From Gammaproteobacteria bacterium (GTDB lineage Bacteria; Pseudomonadota; Gammaproteobacteria; Nevskiales; Nevskiaceae): a DNA stretch of 64,000 nucleotides. Position numbers and translations under genes: made by a program. Every line of letters begins with the position of its first letter. Position 1 is the first letter of the stretch. The stretch spans positions 124,001 through 188,000 of the forward strand of contig JAPLSA010000008.1 in NCBI GenBank assembly GCA_026398815.1, read 5' to 3'. The notes below the pieces were generated by a model, which did not search any database, had not been told where the DNA came from, and saw only the letters and a program-made list of their open reading frames with translations. Positions 19,385-27,723 of this stretch are shown piece by piece.

Positions 19385-21514
19385 ATGACCATGTCCCGCC
19401 GCATTCTCGTCACCAACGCCCTGCCCTACGCCAATGGCCCGCTGCATCTGGGCCACATGGTCGGCTACATCCAGGCGGACATCTGGGTGCGCTTCCAGCG
19501 CATGTGCGGCGCGCAGGTCACCTATGTCTGCGCCGACGATGCCCACGGCACGCCGATCATGCTGGCGGCGGAGAAGGCCGGCGTATCGCCGGAGGCCTTC
19601 ATCGCCGGCATGCAGGCTTCGCACGCGGCCGATTTCGCGGCCTTCGGCGTCGCTTTCGATCACTACCACTCGACCCATTCGGACGAGAACCGGCGGCTGT
19701 CGGAATCGATCTACTCGAAGCTTAAAGCCGCCGGCTACATCGCCAGCCGCTCGATCGAGCAGGCCTTTGATCCGGTCAAGCAGATGTTCCTGCCGGATCG
19801 CTACATCAAGGGTGAGTGCCCGAAGTGCGGCACAGCCGACCAGTACGGCGACAACTGCGAGAACTGCGGCGCCACCTACGGGCCGACTGACCTCAAGAAC
19901 CCGAAATCGGTGGTGTCCGGGGCCACTCCGGTGTTGAAGGATTCCGAGCACTACTTCTTCGAGCTGTCGAAGCTGCAGGCCGAGGTCGAGCAGTGGCTGG
20001 CGGCAGCCGATGTCCATTCCAGCGTCAAGTCCAAGCTCAAGGAATGGCTCGACGGCGGCCTGCGCGACTGGGACATTTCCCGCGATGCGCCCTATTTTGG
20101 CTTCGAGATTCCGGGCGCGCCGGGCAAGTATTTCTACGTCTGGCTCGATGCGCCGATCGGCTACTTCGCGAGCCTGAGCGCGCTGCTCGGCAACGATGAA
20201 GCCAAGCTCGCCAGCTTCATCGGCGCCGACTCCACGGCGGAGATGTGGCACTTCATCGGCAAGGACATCATCAATTTCCACGGCCTGTTCTGGCCGGCAA
20301 TGCTGAAAGGCGCCGGTCATCGCCAGCCGACCGGGCTGTCGGTCAACGGCTACCTGACCGTCAACGGCGCCAAGATGTCGAAGAGCCGCGGCACCTTCAT
20401 CAAGGCCCGCACCTATCTCGACGCCGGCCTGAACCCGGAATACCTGCGCTACTACTTCGCCGCCAAGCTGTCCGACGGCGTCGACGATCTCGACCTGAAC
20501 CTCGACGACTTCGTCGCGCGGGTGAACAGCGACATCGTCGGCAAGTACGTCAACATCGCCAGTCGCTGCGCGCCGTTCCTGAACAAGTACTTCGCCGGCC
20601 AGTTGTCGGCGACGCTGTCGCCCGCGATGGCCGACACGCTCGGCGGCTATTTCGGCGCCAAGCCGGCCGCAGTGTTCGCCGCCTACGCCCGCCGCGACTA
20701 CGCAGAAGCCTTGCGCCAGACGATGGCGCTGGCCGATGCCGCCAACCAGTGGATCCAGGACATCGAGCCGTGGTCGCTGGCCAAGCTGCTCGAACAGGGC
20801 AGCCTCGGCCCGTTCCGCACCAAGACCGGCCGCGATGTCGCGTTCGCGTCGGCAGACGAGGTGCGCGCTGCGCTGCATGAAGCCACCACTGCCTTCATCG
20901 AGATCTTCCGGCTGCTGACCGTGCTGCTGACGCCGGTATTGCCGAACCTGGCTGCCAGCGCCGCCCGCTTCCTCGGCGACGCCGCCGGCCGCGACACGGC
21001 AGCGCCGCAGCTCGGCTACACGGTGCGGACCTTCGAACCACTGGCCACCCGCATCGACCCGGCCCAGATCAAGGCCATGATCGCCGCCTCGACTGAAAGC
21101 CTGGCCCCGACCGAAGCCCCGAAAGCCAAGCCGGCCAAGGCCGCGCCGGCGCCGGCCGCTGCGGCGCCGACAGCAGCCGGCGATGGGCAGGCCAGCATCG
21201 AGGACTTCGGCAAGATCGACCTGCGCATCGCCCGCATCGAGCAGGCCGAAGGCGTCGAAGGCGCCGACAAGCTGCTGCGCCTGCAGCTCGATCTCGGGCC
21301 GCTCGGCAAGCGGCAGGTGTTCGCCGGCATCAAGAGCGCGTATCCGCCGGAAAAGCTGGTCGGCCGGCTGACCGTGATGGTCGCCAACCTGGCGCCGCGC
21401 AAGATGCGCTTCGGCCTGTCCGAGGGCATGGTGCTGGCGGCCAGCAACGACGAGGGCGGGCCGTTCCTGCTGGCGCCGGACGACGGCGCGCAGCCCGGCA
21501 TGAAGGTGAAGTGA
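19385..21514 (+). CDS. metG: Methionyl-tRNA synthetase
   Basis: 709 aa. Class I synthetase with HIGH-like LHLGHMVGY near residue 20, a zinc knuckle with [18 protein letters not shown], and KMSKSRGTF around residue 335. An Ala/Pro-rich linker near 565-595 leads to the C-terminal tRNA-binding OB domain ([16 protein letters not shown]) that dimerises the enzyme. It opens a compact plus-strand block: the next gene starts 1 nt after its stop. Confidence 0.98.
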   Translation: MTMSRRILVTNALPYANGPLHLGHMVGYIQADIWVRFQRMCGAQVTYVCADDAHGTPIMLAAEKAGVSPEAFIAGMQASHAADFAAFGVAFDHYHSTHSDENRRLSESIYSKLKAAGYIASRSIEQAFDPVKQMFLPDRYIKGECPKCGTADQYGDNCENCGATYGPTDLKNPKSVVSGATPVLKDSEHYFFELSKLQAEVEQWLAAADVHSSVKSKLKEWLDGGLRDWDISRDAPYFGFEIPGAPGKYFYVWLDAPIGYFASLSALLGNDEAKLASFIGADSTAEMWHFIGKDIINFHGLFWPAMLKGAGHRQPTGLSVNGYLTVNGAKMSKSRGTFIKARTYLDAGLNPEYLRYYFAAKLSDGVDDLDLNLDDFVARVNSDIVGKYVNIASRCAPFLNKYFAGQLSATLSPAMADTLGGYFGAKPAAVFAAYARRDYAEALRQTMALADAANQWIQDIEPWSLAKLLEQGSLGPFRTKTGRDVAFASADEVRAALHEATTAFIEIFRLLTVLLTPVLPNLAASAARFLGDAAGRDTAAPQLGYTVRTFEPLATRIDPAQIKAMIAASTESLAPTEAPKAKPAKAAPAPAAAAPTAAGDGQASIEDFGKIDLRIARIEQAEGVEGADKLLRLQLDLGPLGKRQVFAGIKSAYPPEKLVGRLTVMVANLAPRKMRFGLSEGMVLAASNDEGGPFLLAPDDGAQPGMKVK

Positions 21515-21515
21515 A

Positions 21516-21878
21516 GTGCTGGCGGCCGGCGACGCGACCTTCGCGGCGCGGCTGTACTGCGCGGTCGCCGGCGCAACTCTGATCGCTCTCGGCCTTGCCG
21601 CCTGGGATGCCGACCACGGCAATCCGATGATCGGGGCCTTGCTCGCCGGCAGCGGCCTGTTCCTGGTCGCCGGCACCTTCGGCCGGCCGTCGCGGCTGGT
21701 GTCGATGCTGTCGATCTGCGCCCTGCTGGCCGGCGGCGCGTTCATCTCCGGCCTCGGCTTTCTGGTGCTGGCGCTGGCCGTGCCGACCTGGCAGCAGCTT
21801 GGCGTGCTGGGCTTGAAACTCGGCGCGGCGCTGCTGGCCACGCAGCTGGCACGCCGGATGTACCGGCAGCTGCCGTGA
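21516..21878 (+). CDS. Small integral membrane protein of unknown function
   Basis: 120 aa from a GTG directly after the metG stop. It has four hydrophobic segments (AVAGATLIALGLAAW, MIGALLAGSGLFLVAGTF, LSICALLAGGAFISGLGFLVLALAVP, LGLKLGAALLATQLA). No family was recognised. It overlaps the rnfB-like gene by 4 bp (GTGA), indicating translational coupling. Confidence 0.65.
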   Translation: MLAAGDATFAARLYCAVAGATLIALGLAAWDADHGNPMIGALLAGSGLFLVAGTFGRPSRLVSMLSICALLAGGAFISGLGFLVLALAVPTWQQLGVLGLKLGAALLATQLARRMYRQLP

Positions 21879-22537
21879 TCGCGCCGCCGCCTGCCGATGC
21901 GCGCGTCGCGCAGCTCGACGCGCTGCTGCCGCAGACCCAGTGCCGCCGCTGCGGCTTCGACGGCTGCCTGCCGTACGCCGAGGCGCTGGCGGCCGGCCGC
22001 AGCACCCCGAACCGCTGCCCGCCGGGCGGGCTGACCACGCTGGCTGCGCTCGCCGAGGCGCTGGGCCAGCCGGCGCCGGCGCCCGATCCAGCGGTCTGGC
22101 CGGATGATCCGGCGCTGCCGCTGGACGCCGATCAGGCGCTGCTGCCGACGGTGGCGGTGATCGATGAGAACGTCTGCATCGGCTGCTTCAAGTGCGTGCT
22201 CGCCTGCCCGGTCGACGCCATCATCGGCGCGCCGAAATACCTACACACGGTGCTGGCCGACGACTGTTCCGGCTGCGAGCTGTGCCTGCCGCCCTGCCCG
22301 GTCGACTGCATCACGATGACGCCGCGCAGCGCAGCGCAGACGCCGGCTGCGGCGATGGCCAGTCGCTGGCGCAGCCTCCATCACGCCCGCAAGGCGCGCC
22401 TGGCCCGCGAGCGCGAAAGCCGCGACGAGGCGCGCCGCCAGCGGCGTGGCGAACTGCTCGCCGTCCAGGCGCAGGGCTACGACATCGCCGCCGCGATTGC
22501 CCGCGCCCGATCCCGCAAGACCTTTGATCGCTCATGA
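21875..22537 (+). CDS. RnfB/RsxB-like ferredoxin without a membrane anchor
   Basis: 220 aa. An N-terminal domain carries the Rnf/DUF-type 4Fe-4S motif QTQCRRCGFDGCLPYA and RCPPGG. Two ferredoxin 4Fe-4S motifs follow (CIGCFKCVLACPVDAI and CSGCELCLPPCPVDCI). A charged Arg-rich C-terminal helix ends the protein. True RnfB has an N-terminal membrane segment; this one starts directly with soluble sequence, and no other rnf genes are in the window. The rnfB-like/nth neighbourhood is common in beta- and gammaproteobacteria. It may supply electrons or clusters to Fe-S enzymes encoded alongside (Nth, EpmB); that is inference. It overlaps nth by 4 bp. Confidence 0.82.
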   Translation: MIAPPPADARVAQLDALLPQTQCRRCGFDGCLPYAEALAAGRSTPNRCPPGGLTTLAALAEALGQPAPAPDPAVWPDDPALPLDADQALLPTVAVIDENVCIGCFKCVLACPVDAIIGAPKYLHTVLADDCSGCELCLPPCPVDCITMTPRSAAQTPAAAMASRWRSLHHARKARLARERESRDEARRQRRGELLAVQAQGYDIAAAIARARSRKTFDRS

Positions 22538-23280
22538 ACCTCGCCCAGCGCACGGAACTCTATCGCCGCCTCGCCGCCGTCAATCCGAACCCGCGCAGCG
22601 ACCTGCAGTACTCGAACGATTTCGAGCTGCTGGTCGCTGTCGTGCTGTCGGCGCAGGCCACCGATGTCAGCGTCAACAAGGCCACCGCCAGGCTCTGGCC
22701 AGTGGCCAACACGCCGCAGGCGATCCTGGCGCTCGGCGAAGCGCGGCTGCGCGACTACATCAAGACCATCGGCCTGTACCAGACCAAGGCCAAGAACGTC
22801 ATCAAGCTCTGCGAACAGCTGATCGCGCTGCACGGCGGCCGCGTGCCGAACGATCGCAAGGCGCTGGAAGCGCTGCCCGGCGTCGGTTCGAAGACCGCCA
22901 GCGTGGTGCTGAACGTTGCCTTCGGCGTGCCGACCATCGCGGTGGATACCCACATCTTCCGGGTCGCCAACCGCACCGGGCTGGCGCCGGAGAAGACCGC
23001 CGACAAGGTCGCCGCCAAGCTCGAAAAGGTGACGCCGAAGGAATACCTGCTGAACGCCCATCACTGGCTGATCCTGCACGGCCGCTACCTGTGCAAGGCG
23101 CGGTCGCCGGAGTGCTGGCGCTGCTCGATCGTCGAGTTCTGCAAGTACAAGCCGAAGACGCCGGCGGCCGGCGAGGCACCGTCGAAACCGCTGAAGGGCA
23201 AGCCGGTGGCGCGCAAGACGGCTGCCCGGAAAGCCGGCAAGGTCGCCAGCAAGACCGCGCGCAAGACCGCCGCCCGCTGA
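22534..23280 (+). CDS. nth: Endonuclease III (DNA glycosylase/AP lyase)
   Basis: 248 aa, longer than the usual 211 because of a Lys/Ala-rich C-terminal tail of about 35 residues. It removes oxidised pyrimidines in base-excision repair. The helix-hairpin-helix LPGVGSKTASVVLNVAFG holds the catalytic Lys, and VDTHIFRV the catalytic Asp. The 4Fe-4S ligands are seen in CKARSPECWRCSIVEFC (C-x6-C-x2-C-x5-C). The basic tail may add DNA affinity (inference). Confidence 0.96.
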   Translation: MNLAQRTELYRRLAAVNPNPRSDLQYSNDFELLVAVVLSAQATDVSVNKATARLWPVANTPQAILALGEARLRDYIKTIGLYQTKAKNVIKLCEQLIALHGGRVPNDRKALEALPGVGSKTASVVLNVAFGVPTIAVDTHIFRVANRTGLAPEKTADKVAAKLEKVTPKEYLLNAHHWLILHGRYLCKARSPECWRCSIVEFCKYKPKTPAAGEAPSKPLKGKPVARKTAARKAGKVASKTARKTAAR

Positions 23281-23308
23281 ATCCGCCCCTGCCCTGGACG
23301 CCTCCGCA

Positions 23309-24325
23309 ATGGACGATGGCCTGACTTCCGCGCTGCCCGCCGGCCGCCCGCTGTGGCAGCGGCTGATGACCGAGGCGATCACCCGCCCGGCGGAGCTGCT
23401 GGCGGCGCTCAATCTCGACCCGGCGCTGCCGGCGCTCGATGCCGAACGGCTGCGCGATTTCCCGATCCGGGTGCCGCGCGGCTTCGTCGCCCGGATGCGT
23501 CCGGGCGATCCCGCCGATCCGCTGTTCCTGCAGGTCTGGCCATCGGCGCGGGAAGCCGAGGTCGTGCCCGGCTACAGCACCGATGCGGTGGGCGATCTCG
23601 ACAAGCTCAAGGGCGGCGGCCTGATCCACAAGTACGCTGGCCGGGCGCTGGCGATCACCACCGGCGCCTGCGCGATCAACTGCCGCTACTGCTTCCGCCG
23701 GCATTTCCCGTACGGCGATGCGCTGGCTTCGCGCGGCCACTGGCGCGCCACGCTGGATGAGCTGGACGCCGATCCCAGCATCGAAGAAGTGATCCTGTCC
23801 GGCGGCGATCCGCTGGCGCTCACCGACGACAAGCTGGCCGAGCTGGTCGCCGCGCTCGACGCAAGGCCGTGGATCCGGCGCCTGCGGCTGCACACGCGGA
23901 TTCCGGTGGTGCTGCCGGAGCGGGTCGACGCGCGCCTGCTCGGCTGGCTGGCCGCCACCCGGCTGCAGAAGGTGGTGGTGCTGCACATCAACCACGAGCG
24001 CGAGATCGACGACGCCGTGATCCGCGCCTGCGCGCAGCTGCGCGACGCGGGCGCGACGCTGCTCAACCAGGCGGTGCTGCTGCGCGGCATCAATGATTCG
24101 GCGGACGCGCAGGCCCGCTTGTCCGAACGCTGCTTCGCGGCCGGCGTGCTTCCCTACTATCTGTTCGTTCTCGACCGGGTGGCAGGCGCCGCACATTTCG
24201 ACGTGAGTGATTCCCAGGCAACCGCATTGATGCAGGCGCTGGCCGCGCGGCTGCCGGGTTACCTGGTGCCGCGCCTGGTCCGCGAGATCGCCGGTCGTGC
24301 GTCGAAGACGCCGCTGCCGTGGTGA
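23309..24325 (+). CDS. epmB: EF-P beta-lysylation protein EpmB (lysine 2,3-aminomutase family)
   Basis: 338 aa (E. coli EpmB 342). A radical SAM enzyme using PLP that converts lysine to (R)-beta-lysine for modification of elongation factor P with EpmA. The 4Fe-4S motif CxxxCxxC is at residues 121-128 (CAINCRYCFRRHFPYG). Conserved blocks include EEVILSGGDPLALTDDKL and RIPVVLPERVDARLL. The end PYYLFVLDRVAGAAHFDV includes the PLP-site region of the family. epmA and efp are not in the window. It overlaps the following fimX-like gene. Confidence 0.92.
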   Translation: MDDGLTSALPAGRPLWQRLMTEAITRPAELLAALNLDPALPALDAERLRDFPIRVPRGFVARMRPGDPADPLFLQVWPSAREAEVVPGYSTDAVGDLDKLKGGGLIHKYAGRALAITTGACAINCRYCFRRHFPYGDALASRGHWRATLDELDADPSIEEVILSGGDPLALTDDKLAELVAALDARPWIRRLRLHTRIPVVLPERVDARLLGWLAATRLQKVVVLHINHEREIDDAVIRACAQLRDAGATLLNQAVLLRGINDSADAQARLSERCFAAGVLPYYLFVLDRVAGAAHFDVSDSQATALMQALAARLPGYLVPRLVREIAGRASKTPLPW

Positions 24326-26397
24326 CAGCGCCGGCCGGCGGCACGCTGCTGCTGATCAGCCCGACCGAAGATCCGGCCCGCAGCATCGAAACCGCGCTGC
24401 GCAATGCCGGCCACCCGCTGCGGGTGCGCTGGGTGGCGCAGGCCGATGCCTTCGAGGATCAGCTGCGCAACAACCCGCCTGATCTGGTCATCATCGATCG
24501 CGGCGACGGCCCGTCCGCGGCCCGCGAGCAGCTGTTCGACACCTGCCGGCGACTGCTGCCGGAACGGCCGCTGCTGCTGCTCGATCCGCCGCTGTCGCTC
24601 GACACGCTGCTGGCGGCCCACGCGGCCGGCGCCGATGACTGCGTCGGCTGCGACAGCCCCGCACAGCTGCGCCATCTGGAACAGGTAGTGCTGCGCGAGC
24701 TGGCGAGCCAGGACTGCCGTCGCCAGCTGCGCCAGGCGCGCAGCCGGCTCGCCGATTTCGAAGCCCGCCACGAGAAGCTCACCGATTCCACCGGCGACGC
24801 CGTGGCCTGTATCCAGGAAGGCATCGTGGTGCGCGCCAACGCCGCGCTGGCCGAACGGCTCGGCGTCGATGATCCGGCGGCACTGACCGGCCAGCCGCTG
24901 ATCGATCTGGTCGCCGCCAGCCAGCAGGCCGACATCAAGGCGCGGCTGCGGGCCGTGCTCAAGGGCGCGGCATCCAGCGAGCCGCTGCAACTGCAACTGG
25001 CCGGCCGCCACGGCGTGGTGACCGTCGAGGCACAGATGATCCTCGGCCAGCAGGACGGCGAGCAGGTCATCGAACTGCTGATCCGCGCAGCCGGCACACC
25101 GCCCGGCAGCGCCGCGCCGGCGACGCTGCCGCCGCCGGCTGCCGAGCGCAGCGGTGCCCGCGCGGCATTCCGCGAGGCGCTCGGCGAAGCCGTCGCCGTC
25201 GGTCATACCCGCGCGGCGCTGCTGATCTGCTTCGACGATTTCGCCGGTCTGGAGACGCGCCTCGGCGTCGTCGATGCCGAGACGCTGGCCGGGCTTGCCA
25301 GCGCCGCGATTGCCGCGCGCCTGGCCCTGGAAGACCGCTTGTTCGGCTTCTCGGTCGACGAGCGGGCGCTGCTGGTCGAGCGCCCGGAGCTGGCGACGAT
25401 CGAAACGCTGGCCGAAACGCTGCGCCGCGAACTGCGCGAGGAGATCTTCAACCTCGGCGACTGCGAGGCGCAGCTGAGCCTGAGCATCGCGCTGCTGCAG
25501 CCCGGCCCCGGCGAAGCGGCCGATCTGGTGATCCGGCAGCTGGTCGCCGAGGCGCGCGGCGCCTCGGCAAAGGACGGCAACCGCGTGGTGATCGTCGGCT
25601 CGGCGACCCGCACGGCGCAGGCCGAGCGCGAGGAAGCGCGCATCGCGGCGCTGACCCGGCGGGCGCTCGCCGAGGACCGGCTGCGGCTGGCCTGGCAGTC
25701 GATCGCCAGCCTGGAAGGCGAAACCCGTCACCACTATGACCTGCTGGTGCGGATGAGCGACGACACCGGCCGCGAGTGGACGGCTTCGGAATTCCTGCCG
25801 GCGGCGCAGAAATTCAATCTGATGCGCTCGATCGACCGCTGGGTGATCGGCAGCGCGCTGGAACTGATCAACCGCCGCAGCCGTCCGCAGGACGCCGCGA
25901 CGCTGTTCGTAAAGATTTCCGAGGACAGCATCCGCGATGCCGATGCCTTTCTCGGCTGGCTGCGCGAACTGCTGGGTGGGCGCCGGCTGACGCGCGACGA
26001 GATCGTGTTCGAAGCGCAGGAGCGGGTGCTGCAGAACCACATCCGCAAGGCGCGCCAGCTGGCCCGCGAACTGGTGGAAATGGGGGCTGGCTTTGCGATC
26101 GAGCATTTCGGCATCGGCCCGAGTTCGGCGCAGATGCTCGATCACCTGCCGGTGCATTTCCTCAAGTTCCACGCCTCGTTCACGCAGTCCTTCGGCGAGC
26201 GCACGACGATCGCCCGCCTCAGCGAACTGGTCGAAGCCGCCAAGCAGCACCGGATCAAGACCATCGTCAGCCACGTCGAGGACGCCAACGTGATGGCGCG
26301 GCTCTGGCAGATGGGCGTCAACTACATCTCTGGCTACCACGTGCAGGAACCGGAAGTGGTGCTGCTCAGCGACGATCCACTGGCGGCGAAGCACTGA
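24319..26397 (+). CDS. FimX-like c-di-GMP effector (REC-like, PAS, degenerate GGDEF and EAL domains)
   Basis: 692 aa from a GTG overlapping epmB; length matches Pseudomonas FimX (691). N-terminal REC-like domain (TLLLISPTEDPARSIETAL; no full phospho-acceptor set), PAS domain at about 150-255, a GGDEF-like domain at about 290-430 lacking the GGDEF signature, and an EAL domain at about 445-685. Key EAL residues are replaced: YDLLVRM where EALLR is expected, EHFGIGPSS for DDFGxGxSS, LKFHAS for KxD. It should therefore be neither cyclase nor phosphodiesterase but a receptor. FimX controls type IV pilus assembly through c-di-GMP binding. No pilus genes are in the window. Confidence 0.78.
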   Translation: MVTAPAGGTLLLISPTEDPARSIETALRNAGHPLRVRWVAQADAFEDQLRNNPPDLVIIDRGDGPSAAREQLFDTCRRLLPERPLLLLDPPLSLDTLLAAHAAGADDCVGCDSPAQLRHLEQVVLRELASQDCRRQLRQARSRLADFEARHEKLTDSTGDAVACIQEGIVVRANAALAERLGVDDPAALTGQPLIDLVAASQQADIKARLRAVLKGAASSEPLQLQLAGRHGVVTVEAQMILGQQDGEQVIELLIRAAGTPPGSAAPATLPPPAAERSGARAAFREALGEAVAVGHTRAALLICFDDFAGLETRLGVVDAETLAGLASAAIAARLALEDRLFGFSVDERALLVERPELATIETLAETLRRELREEIFNLGDCEAQLSLSIALLQPGPGEAADLVIRQLVAEARGASAKDGNRVVIVGSATRTAQAEREEARIAALTRRALAEDRLRLAWQSIASLEGETRHHYDLLVRMSDDTGREWTASEFLPAAQKFNLMRSIDRWVIGSALELINRRSRPQDAATLFVKISEDSIRDADAFLGWLRELLGGRRLTRDEIVFEAQERVLQNHIRKARQLARELVEMGAGFAIEHFGIGPSSAQMLDHLPVHFLKFHASFTQSFGERTTIARLSELVEAAKQHRIKTIVSHVEDANVMARLWQMGVNYISGYHVQEPEVVLLSDDPLAAKH

Positions 26398-26458
26398 GCC
26401 TACCGTTCGAAGCCTGCTTGCGTGCTTCCGGATAGCGGCTGCAGTCGGAAACGACAGC

Positions 26459-26630
26459 CAACATCAAAAGTTCAACGCAAAGGCGCGAAGGGAAAAGAAA
26501 GGACGCGGAGACCAGCAGGAAAATCGAAAGCAGGCCTTCATCGCCGCACCTTCCAGATTTCCTTTCTTTTCCCTTCGCGTCCTCCTCGTTGCCGTTCTTT
26601 GCGCCTCTGCGCTTAACTTCTGATGTTGAT
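26459..26630. repeat. About 170-bp inverted-repeat element, copy 1
   Basis: The ends form a terminal inverted repeat of about 25 bp (left AACATCAAAAGTTCAACGC and right complementary with a few mismatches, then AAAGGCGC). Internally GAAGGGAAAAGAAAGGA recurs in inverted orientation near the right end. A second copy is at 49934-50112. It resembles a small non-autonomous element. It lies between the convergent ends of the fimX-like gene and htpX. Confidence 0.75.
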
Positions 26631-26649
26631 GTCGCGGCCGCCGCAGCTG

Positions 26650-26702
26650 TCAGGCGGATGCCTGAAGACGAGCGATGCGGTCTTCCCGCGGGGGATGCGC
26701 AC
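26650..26702 (-). pseudogene. Duplicated fragment of the htpX 3' end
   Basis: About 53 bp closely matching the last 18 codons of htpX (26782-26835), offset by 132 bp, with a lost base that breaks the frame. Shared text includes CCTGAAGACG and GCGATGCGGTCTTCC. An inverted repeat CCCCGATG/CATCGGGG (26723-26744) lies between copy and gene. Confidence 0.75.
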
Positions 26703-26781
26703 GACCGCCACCCGGCGAGGGGCCCCGATGGCGGTTCATCGGGGATCGACGGCAAGGCGGTCGGGAGCAGCAGCCCCCGCG

Positions 26782-27654
26782 TCAGGCCGAAGCCTGAAGA
26801 CGCGCGATGCGGTCTTCCAGCGGGGGATGCGTCATGAACAGGCTCTTGACGCCACCGGCGATGCCCATCGCCTGCATGCCCTGCGGCAGGCTGGACGGCT
26901 CGTGCTGTGCCTTCAGCTTGGTCAGCGCGGCGATCATCTTGCGCTTGCCGGCCAGGTGGGCGCCGCCGGCATCGGCGGCGAATTCGCGGCGGCGGCTGAA
27001 CCAGGCGACGACGATCGAGGCGGCGAAGCCGAGCACGATCTGCATCACCATCGAGGTCACGTAGTAGCCGATGCCCGGGCCGCTGCGGTCATCGTTGCGC
27101 TTGAGCGCCGAGTCGACCGCGTAGCCGATGACCTTCGACAGGAAGATCACGAAGGTGTTGAGCACGCCCTGGATCAAGGTCAGGGTGACCATGTCGCCAT
27201 TGGCGACGTGGGCGATCTCATGGCCGAGCACGGCTTCGGTCTCGTCCTGGCTCATCGAGCGCAGCAGGCCGGTCGACACCGCCACCAGCGCGCTGTTCTT
27301 CGACATGCCGGTGGCGAAGGCGTTGATCTCCGGCGCGTCGTAGACGGCGACTTCGGGCATGCCGATGCCGGCGGCGCGGGCCTGACGTTCGACGGTGGCC
27401 AGCAGCCAGGCTTCGGCGGCGCTCTTCGGCTGCTCGATGACCACGGCGCCGGTCGAGCGCTTGGCCATCCACTTCGACATCGCCAGCGAAATGAACGAGC
27501 CGCCCATGCCGAACACGGCCGAGAAGATCAGCAGGCTGGTCAGGTTGAGGCCGTGCTGGGTCAGGAAGCGGTCACCGCCGAGCAGGCTGGCCACCACCGA
27601 CAGCACCAGCATGATGGCGAGATTGGTCAGCAGGAACAGGCCGATGCGTTTCAT
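26782..27654 (-). CDS. htpX: Membrane zinc metalloprotease HtpX
   Basis: 290 aa (E. coli 293). It is an inner-membrane M48 protease in quality control of membrane proteins. Two N-terminal membrane segments ([37 protein letters not shown]) precede the active site [13 protein letters not shown] (HExxH). The third zinc ligand Glu lies in [11 protein letters not shown], after two further hydrophobic segments. Its last codons are duplicated downstream at 26650-26702. Confidence 0.96.
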   Translation of the reverse strand: MKRIGLFLLTNLAIMLVLSVVASLLGGDRFLTQHGLNLTSLLIFSAVFGMGGSFISLAMSKWMAKRSTGAVVIEQPKSAAEAWLLATVERQARAAGIGMPEVAVYDAPEINAFATGMSKNSALVAVSTGLLRSMSQDETEAVLGHEIAHVANGDMVTLTLIQGVLNTFVIFLSKVIGYAVDSALKRNDDRSGPGIGYYVTSMVMQIVLGFAASIVVAWFSRRREFAADAGGAHLAGKRKMIAALTKLKAQHEPSSLPQGMQAMGIAGGVKSLFMTHPPLEDRIARLQASA

Positions 27655-27723
27655 GTTTCAGGTTCGACGACGGTAAGGAATGGAGTTTCCGACTTCCCGA
27701 ATCTGGCGATCAGCGGCAGCGAA

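Noticed and set aside
17774..21841. Very long antisense open frame opposite sbcB and metG
   Set aside because: Its protein has no recognisable domain and mirrors the codon structure of two clearly conserved genes; long antisense frames are expected in GC-rich DNA.
26703..26781. Hairpin CCCCGATG/CATCGGGG as an htpX terminator
   Set aside because: No T run follows on the htpX strand, so an intrinsic terminator cannot be claimed; it is mentioned only with the duplicated tail.
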